DNA from: Bacteroidota bacterium
GTDB taxonomy: Bacteria; Bacteroidota; Bacteroidia; Bacteroidales; VadinHA17
Assembly: GCA_012838685.1 (NCBI GenBank)
Contig: DUOU01000092.1
Span: forward strand, 1-10,630
Direction: 5' to 3'
Length of the DNA: 10,630 nucleotides
The translations under genes and the position numbers were made by a program. The stretch's first letter is position 1, and each line of letters opens with the position of its first letter. Below, piece by piece: positions 1-7,326 of the stretch. The notes below the pieces were generated by a model. It was not told the DNA's origin and ran no database searches. It worked only from the letters and a program-made list of their open reading frames with translations.

Positions 1-404
1 AGAGTGGCCAGCCCTTTATCGAGATAGTTGTTTACCATGTAGGCTTTGGCCAAAAAGAAATAGGCGTCAAGAGGGGCGTTGGTCTCCTGGAGCCTGTTTG
101 TTTTAGCGTCCAATGTGGAGTGTTTGATGGCCTCTTCAAGATATGGGATAGCTTTCTCTTTTTCACCCGGCACGTTCAGGTAACAGACACCTATCTTATA
201 TTTAATATTGAAATTGGTATCATCATCGAGAAGCAGGTAGAGAGGGTTGGCCAATTCATACTCCTCATAGAGGAAATATGCCTCCGCCTGGGCAAAAATA
301 TCTCTCATCTCCCTGGCTGACTGTGCTTCAAGTGTGGAACAAAACAACGATATTATAGCAGAAAATACTACTAATCTTGTCGTTACAATTAAAAAGTTTC
401 TCAT
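1..404 (-). CDS. Partial secreted TPR protein, paralogue of the next two genes (C-terminus outside window)
   Basis: An open frame runs from an ATG at 404 leftward off the window edge with no stop, giving 134 codons. The first 28 or so residues form a signal peptide (basic MRNF start, a hydrophobic stretch, and a likely type I cleavage after LEAQ). The remainder is TPR-like: it contains YLLLDDDTNFNIKYKIGVC, then CYLNVPGEKEKAIPYLEEAI, then APLDAYFFLAKAYMVNNYLD. These segments align with the same regions of the two genes upstream on the same strand, for example CYVNLPGEKDNAIQYLEDAV in the 1475-residue protein. By analogy a PD40 propeller should follow beyond the window. An imperfect -7-like sequence (TAATTTG on the minus strand, near 444-450) lies upstream. 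The function is unknown; a periplasmic or envelope location is inferred from the signal peptide. Confidence 0.85.
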   Translation of the reverse strand, partial: MRNFLIVTTRLVVFSAIISLFCSTLEAQSAREMRDIFAQAEAYFLYEEYELANPLYLLLDDDTNFNIKYKIGVCYLNVPGEKEKAIPYLEEAIKHSTLDAKTNRLQETNAPLDAYFFLAKAYMVNNYLDKGLAT

Positions 405-493
405 CGAAACAATTTTTTCTCGAACAGGTTTCAAAAGAGTTGACAAATTAAAGATTAATTTTGTTAAAAAACAAAGGCAAACGCCCACTATAT

Positions 494-1771
494 CTAATTT
501 TCAATGGTAATCTCATAAATATCCTCACCACCAAAACCGGCATCATCCCGCTGTAGCGAAATATACCCCTTTTTTCCTTTGTCTGTTGGCATGAAAAAAA
601 TGTTATCATCGGTGTTGTTCAATGGGTAGCCAAGGTTAACGGGAGTGCTCCACAACCCGTTGGGTTCCAGGGTGGAGACAAACAGATCATATCCTCCCAT
701 TCCCTCATGTCCCTGGGAACTGAAATACAATGTTTTGCCATCTTCCAGCAGAAATGGACGATCTTCGTTGAAAGGGGTGTTTATTTCCGGGCCCAGGTTG
801 GAGGCGGCGCCCCATTCACCGTTCACTTTTCTGGAAACATAGAGATCGAGTCCACCGTATCCTCCCGGCCTGTCGGACGCAAAAACAAGCATCGACCCAT
901 CGGAAGAGACATAACCATGCGATTCCCAGTACCTGGTATTTATATTTTTGTTCAGCCTTTCCGCCGGCAACCATTTTGTGCCATCGAACCTGCTCATATA
1001 TATGTCGCTGTCGTAGTCGTCGTTTTTTGACAAATAGAGCACGTTCCCATCTTCGCCAAGTGAGGATATATACACATTTCCATCTATTTCCAGTTCAGGT
1101 GTAATGTTTACCGGCGCGCCCCACTTGTTGTTCTTTAGGCGACTTATCATTATAGCGTCGTAAAATTTCAGCGACACCATAAACGCCAATGTTTCGCCAT
1201 CATAAGATACTATCGGATTGAAATTGTCCTTGTCATCGTTTATCAGTTCTCCCAGATTTTTCATACTGAAAGAGATAGGGGTTTCAATCAATTTTTTGGC
1301 GTTTTCGCATGCCTTGATCTGCTGGTCAACAAAAGCGATGTTTTCCAGATCCCCCGGCAGAAGCGTCCCGGAGTAACTATTGAAGGCATATATTGCTTTG
1401 TCGAACATATTATTTATAAGGTAGGAGCGACCAAGTTCAAAAAGCGCCTCGTAAGGGGCAGATTTTTGGGAAATAGATCCTTCCCGGTGTTTGGCCGACA
1501 TATTCGAAGAGGCTTTCTCAAGATACTCTATGGAGAGGTTTTTCTGCCCCTCTATGTTGAGATAGCAGCAACCGATCCTGAAAGCTATATTGGCGTTGTC
1601 AATATCCTTCTCATACAGATCCATGTAAAGAGGTAGGGCATCGGCGTAGTCTTCGTTGAAGAAAAAATATTCCGCCTCAAGAAATGAACTCTGCAACATT
1701 CTTAAATTCTGGCCTTTAAGTGGAACCAAAACGAATATCGCAGCGATCAGTATATTTATCCGTCTCCTCAT
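494..1771 (-). CDS. Secreted TPR + PD40 (WD40-like) beta-propeller protein, no C-terminal anchor
   Basis: This 425-residue protein starts with a signal peptide (MRRR, then a hydrophobic run ending LKGQ near residue 21). Residues of about 25-165 are TPR-like helices containing ALPLYMDLYEKD, IAFRIGCCYLNIEG and LFELGRSYLINNMFDKAIYAF. From about 180 to the end come PD40 blades with the typical FASDRPGGYGGLDLY (near 295-310) and FSSQGHEGMGGYDLF (near 350-363), and a last blade ending GFGGEDIYEI. TPR followed by PD40 is the front half of PorE-type proteins linked to type IX secretion, but here the protein stops directly after the propeller, with no carboxypeptidase-like or OmpA domain. No remnant of such domains is visible in the 89 bases downstream, so recent truncation is unlikely. 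A weak hairpin with a T-rich run on the minus strand (466-485) could end transcription. A periplasmic scaffold or binding role is inferred; the partner is unknown. Confidence 0.88.
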   Translation of the reverse strand: MRRRINILIAAIFVLVPLKGQNLRMLQSSFLEAEYFFFNEDYADALPLYMDLYEKDIDNANIAFRIGCCYLNIEGQKNLSIEYLEKASSNMSAKHREGSISQKSAPYEALFELGRSYLINNMFDKAIYAFNSYSGTLLPGDLENIAFVDQQIKACENAKKLIETPISFSMKNLGELINDDKDNFNPIVSYDGETLAFMVSLKFYDAIMISRLKNNKWGAPVNITPELEIDGNVYISSLGEDGNVLYLSKNDDYDSDIYMSRFDGTKWLPAERLNKNINTRYWESHGYVSSDGSMLVFASDRPGGYGGLDLYVSRKVNGEWGAASNLGPEINTPFNEDRPFLLEDGKTLYFSSQGHEGMGGYDLFVSTLEPNGLWSTPVNLGYPLNNTDDNIFFMPTDKGKKGYISLQRDDAGFGGEDIYEITIEN

Positions 1772-1783
1772 AAGACTCTGATT

Positions 1784-1814
1784 TTATTCCAAAAATAAAA
1801 AAAATTTGGAATAA
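1784..1814. repeat. Perfect 10-bp inverted repeat in the promoter region
   Basis: TTATTCCAAA (1784-1793) is exactly repeated in inverse as TTTGGAATAA (1805-1814), around an 11-base A-rich centre. It lies between the 1475-residue and 425-residue genes and overlaps the candidate -7 box. It has no trailing T-run on the minus strand, so it is a poor terminator. It could be an operator for a dimeric regulator or an mRNA hairpin; which one is unknown. Confidence 0.55.
1790..1797 (-). promoter_or_regulatory. Candidate -7 promoter box for the 425-residue PD40 gene
   Basis: The minus strand reads TATTTTTG, an exact match to the Bacteroidota -7 consensus TAnnTTTG, 18 bases before the ATG at 1771. No convincing -33 TTG lies at the usual distance. 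If real, this gene can be transcribed independently of the larger gene upstream. The box is part of the 10-bp inverted repeat at 1784-1814. Confidence 0.4.
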
Positions 1815-1847
1815 TTGTCGTTTATAGTAGCTTAGACCAACAAATAG

Positions 1848-4800
1848 TTAGAGCAACTTTTCTTTCTTGTTGTACCAGTACAGACCGATTCCCATAAGGA
1901 TCAACATCAGCAAGATCCATAGGTCGCCCATTCCTTTCCTGCCTTTTACGTTATCCTCAATGAGGAAAGGAGCTATATCTCTTGCCTCAATGAATCTTGC
2001 GAACGCTTCCAGCAGTTCATCGTATGTAATACCTTGTGATTCGCCATGTTTCAGCAGGTAGTTTATAAGATCTTCGGGCGATAGTATCCCTTCAGCGGCC
2101 ATATCGATAGAGCTCAGCCATCTGGCCATCTTTTCGCTGGCGTTCGCCATCAACCCTTCCATATACAACCCTACCTCTTCGCCTTTTACCGAAGTAAGCG
2201 CGGTCAGCATAGAAGCGACCTCTTCCTGTGTGGCGCCCAGTTTTTCGGCCTCATCTATCAGGCTCTTCAACCACTCTTCGGATGATTCGAAATCCCTGGA
2301 ACTCAATGCTTCCATAGCCTCCATAAACAGTTGTCCCTCTTTTGCCGATGTGCCGAAGGCGATCACCTTTTGCTTGAGGTTGTCCACCGCGTCCATGCTC
2401 TCCAATGTTTCGTCCACCAAAGCGTTTATCTGTAACGCGGTAAATTCTCCATCGGAGATATTTTCGATGTAGGCCAGGAAAGCGTCCCATGTTTCAAGTT
2501 TGAGTTTCTCGATATCGATACTTTGGATAATATCCCTCAGCCGGCCTTCGGTATGTTTGCTCAATTGGTAAACAGCCTCCTGGGTTATAACATTGTTTTT
2601 CCTGGCATCGAGCAAAGCTTTGTTTTCCAGTATGCTGTTCGCCAGGGCATTTACGTTTTCAGATGTAATCCTGCCATCCGACTCGGATTCAATGTATTCC
2701 AACAAATCGTTCCAGCTTTCAAGGCCTAACTGTTCAACGTCAATTCTTTCGAGAATCTCTTTGAGCTCTCCATCGGCGTACTCTGCCAGGATAGCGACAA
2801 CTTCTTGCGACAATTCGTTGCGGTTTACTGCCCTTAACAACGACTCCCTCTCCAAAATGTTGTCGGCAAGATTCTTCAGATCCATCTCCGTGATTCTTCC
2901 TTCTGAAGCCGCTTCGATATATGCCGTCAGTTCATCCCAGCTGCTGATCCCCAACTCTTCGGCATCTATTCCCGCGAGGATACTCTTGAGTTCGCCGGTA
3001 GCGTACTTTTCGAGATAGTCGATAGTCCTTTGTGATATCGCATTATTTTCCCTAGCGCCCATCAACTCCTGGGCGCTTATTATTCCATCAGCCAACTCTT
3101 CCACGGTTGACGGCAGTATCGTACCTTTCGATTCCTTGTAGATATAGTCCAACAACTGGTCCCATGTGGTTATGCCCGCCTCTTTGACGTCAAGTTGGGA
3201 CAGGATCTCTTTCAACTCCCCATCGGCGTACCTTTCAAGTTGGTCCACACTCTCCTGTGTCACCCTGTTGCCCTCGACCGCCTTCTTGAGCGCGTTATTT
3301 CCTGTTATGGCATCAGCTATAATGTTCAACTCCTTTGGAGTGATCTTTCCGTCGCTGCTCTCAACAACATATTCAACCAGATCATCCCATGTGGTCAGCT
3401 TCTCCTCATAAATATCCAGTCCTGCCAAGGCATCCGACAGGTCGCCGCCCGCATACTTTTCAAGCTGATCGACCGCGGCCTGGGAAAGGTCGCCGCTCCT
3501 CATGGCGTCGATCAGATCCGACTTGGTCAGAATAGTTTTCGCGAGCTCTTTCATCTCATCTCCGCTGATCACGTTTTCGCCCAGCTCACTGTTGACATAG
3601 TCCGCGAGATCGGAGAGGCTTTCCAGATTAAGGTCACTTACATCGGTCTCCTCCAGTATCTTCCTGACATCTTCATCGGCGTATCTTGCTATAAGATCCA
3701 CGGCTTCCTGGTTCAGATCATCGCCCAGGTAGGCATCCTTCAGCGACTGTTTGGCAAGAATCCTGTCGGCTATCTTTTCAATATCGGACGCGGTTATTCT
3801 GTTTTCGGATTCGTTCTGGATATATTGATTGTTTATATCCCAGCTCGCTATTCCAAGCTCTTCAACATCTGTTCCGCTAAGTATCTCTTTAAGTTCTCCT
3901 TCGGAACCTCTCGCGAGTTGGGCAATCATTGACTGAACCACCTCGCCGCCCTCTTTGGCCTGGCGTAGCGCTTTATTGTCGAAGATCACATCGGTGATTT
4001 TCGCTATGTCGTCCGCGGTTATACGGCCATTTGATCTTTTGTTGAGATATTCCACGAGGTCGTCCCATGATTTAAGATCCTGTTCGTATATATCCAGCTC
4101 TTCAAGAATCCTTCTCATATGGCCCCCTGAGTTTTCCGCCAACATATCCACGGCCGCTTGTGTAAGGATATTGTCGTTCAAGGCGACCTTCATGGCCAGT
4201 TCGTCAATTTCGTACGCATCTATATCATTCTCTTCGGCCAGTTGTTTCAGGTAGTCAAGCAGTTCGTCGAGTGTGGCGAATTCACGGCTCTTTACATCCG
4301 ACTGTTCAATAAGATTTTTAACATCGCCCCTGGCGTAGGATATAAGCATGTTTGTCACATCCTCTATCTGCTTTCGCGAAATTATATGTGTATAATCAGA
4401 TTTGTCGGGAGGTAAAATCGGTTCTTCGCGGGTTATAAGCAACTCAGCGGAGCTGGTGTTGCCATATTTGTCTGTCGCGGTAATCCGGAGCCGGTTGTCG
4501 CCCACCGAAGGAACAAATTTATACACAAAAGTGGAGTCTTTTATGAAAAAATTCTCTGTACCCAACAACCTGTCGTTAAGGTATCTGTCCACTCGCAACG
4601 TGGAATTTGGCTCGATAGATATAGGAATGTAAACAGTATCCCCGGTAGCGATGCTTATCTCTTTGTCCGTTCTAATATTCATTCTGGCCACGAAGTCGGT
4701 CAATGGCACCAACACGTCGTCAATACTGTGATCGTCTTCAGGCTCGTTAATGGCGAGCGACAGGCTTCTCTTGACAGTTTGACCATTGTCGGCCTCATAA

Positions 4801-6275
4801 ATTATCTCATAATCCCCTTGTGGTAGTTTCAGCAGGTACTCTCCGGTTTCCGGGTCGGAGTAGGTCTCCATAACTTTTTCAGGGTTATCGGGATCGGTAA
4901 CCTTTATCGTTGTCACTTTGATGCTGTCGTCGTACAATGAAAACTGGTTTCCCAGCCGCGCCACGCCCGACATCGAAAATCTTCTTGGATTTTTTTCGGA
5001 AAAAATCTCGATACGGTAAATATCCTTCGCTCCGTATCCCCCCTCTTCCTCTTTGGCGTAATATCCCACATATCCTTCGCCAATCGGAACGAAGAAGAGG
5101 TCATCATCGGTAGAGTTCATGGGATAACCAACGTTGATAGGAGTGGACCACTCACCGTTTTCCCCTAAGGTGGAATAAAAAATATCGTATCCTCCGATGT
5201 TTTTATGTCCCCTTGAACTGAAGTACAATGTTTTGTCGTCGCTGCTCAGGAAAGGAGACTCTTCGTTATAAGGAGTATTGATAGTTGGTCCCAAGTTGAC
5301 GGCCGGACCCCAGTCGCCCGTTACCGGGTCGCGTTCCGAGACATAAATATCAAGCCCGCCAAATGTTCCTTTACGGTTGCTCGTGAAATAGAGTTTTTGG
5401 TTGTCATGTGAAATTGTGGCATGCGACTCCCAATATTTTGTATTTATGTTTTCGTTTAGAGGTACAATTGGGGACCAGATACCGTTGATAAGGGTAGATT
5501 TGTAGATAATCCCATCGTAGTTCTCCGTGCTGTAGAGGTATAACTCCGTACCATCCGGAGATACGGAGGTGGGGTACAGTTTGTCGTCAACCCTCAACAT
5601 CTCGTTGAGGTTGGTCGGATTTGACCATATATCGTCCACCTTCCTGGAATAAAGGATAGCGTCGTAAAAAGCCAGACTTTTTGAGTAGATCATTACTGTC
5701 TCCTCTTCGTTCACTACGGGGTACGACTCGGAATTATTGTCGTTTATGTTGGGCCCCAGATTTTCTGATCTGACATATACCGGGGTCCTCATCATCTCTT
5801 TGGCGTTATGGCATGACAGTATCTCGTTGTTAATAACCAAGGAGTCATATATGGCATTGTTCATATTGGCTTTGAAATACTCATAGGTTTCAAGAGCCTT
5901 ATCCAATTGGTTGTTTACCCTGTAAGCGTTCGCGAGATGATAATAGGCATCGAAAGGGGCCCCCTTTTCGGTGAATTTTCCCTCTTTGTATTTAGGATTG
6001 ATTTGGGTTACAGCATCTTCAAGATATTGGATAGCGTTATCCTTTTCTCCGGGCAAATTGACATAACACTGTCCTACCCTATATTTGAAATTATAATTGT
6101 TGGGATATAAAACGGTTAGTCGTAAATAGAGTGGAAGAGCCTCCTCAAACTCCTCAAAAAGGACGTAAGTTTCGGCTAAATAGAAATTATTCCTGTTTTC
6201 AATGCGTGCCTGACCCATCAAAAGGGTGCAGGAAAACATTCCAATAGCGACTAACAGCAGTAAGCTTTTTTTCAT
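1848..6275 (-). CDS. Large secreted TPR-PD40-CRD protein with nine 75-residue helical repeats and a C-terminal membrane anchor
   Basis: This 1475-residue protein starts with a signal peptide (residues 1-22, ending LLMGQ; Cys16 is not in a good lipobox). TPR-like helices occupy about 25-165 and PD40 blades about 170-425, with FTSNRKGTFGGLDIYVS and FSSRGHKNIGGYDIFYS. A carboxypeptidase-regulatory-like beta domain follows at about 430-510 (DPETGEYLLKLPQGDYEI), then an Ig-like domain at about 513-615 ending in DKYGNTSSAELLI. Nine helical units of 72-76 residues fill 633-1305, and two diverged units fill about 1306-1440. A single membrane helix (about 1452-1468) and the basic tail YNKKEKLL end the protein. 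The first three domains follow the PorE order, but the OmpA domain is replaced by the repeats and helix. The layout predicts a long periplasmic rod held in the inner membrane (inference). It is the largest of three tandem paralogues. Its function is not recognised. Confidence 0.88.
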   Translation of the reverse strand: MKKSLLLLVAIGMFSCTLLMGQARIENRNNFYLAETYVLFEEFEEALPLYLRLTVLYPNNYNFKYRVGQCYVNLPGEKDNAIQYLEDAVTQINPKYKEGKFTEKGAPFDAYYHLANAYRVNNQLDKALETYEYFKANMNNAIYDSLVINNEILSCHNAKEMMRTPVYVRSENLGPNINDNNSESYPVVNEEETVMIYSKSLAFYDAILYSRKVDDIWSNPTNLNEMLRVDDKLYPTSVSPDGTELYLYSTENYDGIIYKSTLINGIWSPIVPLNENINTKYWESHATISHDNQKLYFTSNRKGTFGGLDIYVSERDPVTGDWGPAVNLGPTINTPYNEESPFLSSDDKTLYFSSRGHKNIGGYDIFYSTLGENGEWSTPINVGYPMNSTDDDLFFVPIGEGYVGYYAKEEEGGYGAKDIYRIEIFSEKNPRRFSMSGVARLGNQFSLYDDSIKVTTIKVTDPDNPEKVMETYSDPETGEYLLKLPQGDYEIIYEADNGQTVKRSLSLAINEPEDDHSIDDVLVPLTDFVARMNIRTDKEISIATGDTVYIPISIEPNSTLRVDRYLNDRLLGTENFFIKDSTFVYKFVPSVGDNRLRITATDKYGNTSSAELLITREEPILPPDKSDYTHIISRKQIEDVTNMLISYARGDVKNLIEQSDVKSREFATLDELLDYLKQLAEENDIDAYEIDELAMKVALNDNILTQAAVDMLAENSGGHMRRILEELDIYEQDLKSWDDLVEYLNKRSNGRITADDIAKITDVIFDNKALRQAKEGGEVVQSMIAQLARGSEGELKEILSGTDVEELGIASWDINNQYIQNESENRITASDIEKIADRILAKQSLKDAYLGDDLNQEAVDLIARYADEDVRKILEETDVSDLNLESLSDLADYVNSELGENVISGDEMKELAKTILTKSDLIDAMRSGDLSQAAVDQLEKYAGGDLSDALAGLDIYEEKLTTWDDLVEYVVESSDGKITPKELNIIADAITGNNALKKAVEGNRVTQESVDQLERYADGELKEILSQLDVKEAGITTWDQLLDYIYKESKGTILPSTVEELADGIISAQELMGARENNAISQRTIDYLEKYATGELKSILAGIDAEELGISSWDELTAYIEAASEGRITEMDLKNLADNILERESLLRAVNRNELSQEVVAILAEYADGELKEILERIDVEQLGLESWNDLLEYIESESDGRITSENVNALANSILENKALLDARKNNVITQEAVYQLSKHTEGRLRDIIQSIDIEKLKLETWDAFLAYIENISDGEFTALQINALVDETLESMDAVDNLKQKVIAFGTSAKEGQLFMEAMEALSSRDFESSEEWLKSLIDEAEKLGATQEEVASMLTALTSVKGEEVGLYMEGLMANASEKMARWLSSIDMAAEGILSPEDLINYLLKHGESQGITYDELLEAFARFIEARDIAPFLIEDNVKGRKGMGDLWILLMLILMGIGLYWYNKKEKLL
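2361..4379 (-). repeat. Nine tandem coding repeats of about 225 bp (75 residues)
   Basis: Units begin at residues 633, 705, 780, 855, 931, 1006, 1081, 1156 and 1231 of the 1475-residue protein. The first has 72 residues, the fourth 76, and the others 75. The shared pattern is [ST]QEAVDQL-KYADGELKEIL, then a D-hydrophobic-EELGI turn, SWDDLLEYI, a loop ending DGRIT, a helix LAD-IL, and ALLDAR-N. The DNA is also visibly alike between units, for example the CCATCGGCGTA and TCCCATGTGG segments that recur on the plus strand. Units 5 to 8 are closest to one another; units 1 and 4 are the most divergent of the nine. The strict spacing points to amplification of one ancestral helical module. Confidence 0.9.
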
Positions 6276-6366
6276 AATTAGATTGTCGTATCGACCTGGT
6301 TATCATTATATTACAAAAAAACTTCCCCTCCAGATGAGAAGTCTCTTCCGGAACAATTTTTTAGGG

Positions 6367-6402
6367 TCACTAAAATAAGTGAAAATTTGCTGAATTTCAG
6401 CA
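6367..6402 (-). terminator. Two small hairpins downstream of recR, possible weak terminator
   Basis: TGCTGAA-T-TTCAGCA (6388-6402) is a near-perfect palindrome. On the minus strand it is followed by AATTTTC, and then by a second small hairpin with TCACT/AGTGA arms (6367-6382). The T-run is short and the one-base loop of the first hairpin is tight, so termination of recR transcription here is only a suggestion. The rest of the 194-base gap to the next gene shows no clear promoter box. Confidence 0.3.
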
Positions 6403-6469
6403 GTTAGACAGGATATTTTTTGAATATGCCGTTTTTTTTTGGAAATGGTCTATATATTGTCATGGGAGT

Positions 6470-7087
6470 TTACAGCTGACGGTACGGGTTTCTGTTGTTA
6501 AGGGCCCTCCCAAGTGTTATCTCGTCGGTGTACTCCAATTCGTCCCCAACAGCGACCCCCCTGGCGAGTATCGTCATCAACACATCATATTTGCCCAACT
6601 TTTTGTACAGGTAATAATTTGTGGTGTCGCCTTCCATTGTTGTGCTCAATGCGAAGATGATCTCCTTTACCTCTCCGGTTCCCACCCTGGCTTCGAGAGT
6701 GTCAATCTTAAGGTCTGATGGTCCTATCCCATCAATCGGGGATATCACGCCTCCCAGAACGTGGTAGACCCCCTTGTACTGGTTTGTGTTCTCTATGGCC
6801 ATCACATCCTGCACGTTTTCGACAACACATATAGTGGTTCTGTCTCTTTTTGGATTGGCACAGATATCGCAAATTTCGGTGTCGGATATATTGTTGCAAT
6901 GTTCGCAATAACGGATCTCTTCCCTGAGTTTGATTATGCTTTCACCAAACCTTCTGGTCTCCTCGGGAGATCTTCTCAAAAGATTCATTACCAATCTAAA
7001 GGCTGTTTTTCTGCCAATTCCCGGCAGTGAAGCGAACTCATTTACGGCGTTTTCCAGTAGTCTGGACGAGAAATTACTGTTAGTCAT
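6470..7087 (-). CDS. recR: Recombination mediator protein RecR
   Basis: RecR works with RecO (and RecF) to load RecA on single-stranded DNA at gaps and stalled forks. From the chosen ATG the protein has 205 residues, near the usual 200. The order of motifs is complete: helix-hairpin-helix with LPGIGRKTAFRLV (residues 21-33), a four-cysteine zinc finger (Cys61, Cys64, Cys73, Cys76), a Toprim domain beginning at TTICVVENVQDVMAIE (84-99), and the C-terminal DEITLGRALNNRNPY. The open frame extends 11 codons upstream to an ATG at 7120, but that extension is not RecR-like and would overlap a good -7 box at 7118-7125, so the start at 7087 is preferred. It is divergent from the symporter gene. Identification is secure from the motifs. 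Confidence 0.97.
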   Translation of the reverse strand: MTNSNFSSRLLENAVNEFASLPGIGRKTAFRLVMNLLRRSPEETRRFGESIIKLREEIRYCEHCNNISDTEICDICANPKRDRTTICVVENVQDVMAIENTNQYKGVYHVLGGVISPIDGIGPSDLKIDTLEARVGTGEVKEIIFALSTTMEGDTTNYYLYKKLGKYDVLMTILARGVAVGDELEYTDEITLGRALNNRNPYRQL

Positions 7088-7117
7088 TTGTCGGTTTTGT
7101 TTTCCATGAACCGGAGG

Positions 7118-7125
7118 CAAAAATA
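7118..7125 (-). promoter_or_regulatory. Candidate -7 promoter box for recR
   Basis: The minus strand reads TATTTTTG, matching TAnnTTTG exactly. It would give a leader of roughly 20-25 bases before the ATG at 7087. No clear -33 TTG is seen at normal spacing. The rest of the divergent region (to 7326) holds a CCCCGGGG palindrome (7179-7186) and only imperfect boxes on the plus strand (TAACTTCG at 7281, TATTTTG at 7299) for the symporter. Confidence 0.45.
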
Positions 7126-7326
7126 ATCATTTCCCCTTCTCGCGGCTATTATTTGTCTCTGCCGAATCAAAATAGATTCCCCGGGGCCAATTAAAAAAAT
7201 ATCGTTCAGGCGAGGAGGTCCGATCTTTTTCGCTATTCTTGCGCGCCGTATTATAACCTATAAAAATTGGTTTTTCCGTTTAACTTCGCGGGAAATTTAT
7301 TTTGTTAACAGATAAAAAGGATTAAC

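Noticed and set aside
405..493. Remnant of a lost carboxypeptidase-like or OmpA domain after the 425-residue gene
   Set aside because: I read the 89 minus-strand bases after the stop and found no similarity to the tail of the large paralogue.
3195..3932. 245-residue plus-strand frame inside the large gene
   Set aside because: It lies antisense to the repeat region; the repeated coding DNA keeps other frames open by chance. No recognisable domain is present.
2361..4379. CRISPR array or other DNA-level repeat array
   Set aside because: The period of about 225 bases with gradual divergence and an intact reading frame is explained by protein repeats; there are no short identical repeats with unique spacers.
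6231..6233. Lipoprotein signal at Cys16 of the 1475-residue protein
   Set aside because: The preceding residues MFS do not fit a lipobox (Phe at -2), and the paralogues have type I-like cleavage regions ending GQ or AQ at the same place.
7088..7120. Longer recR start at 7120
   Set aside because: The 11 extra residues are not RecR-like and the start would overlap a perfect -7 box. The 205-residue form fits the family length.
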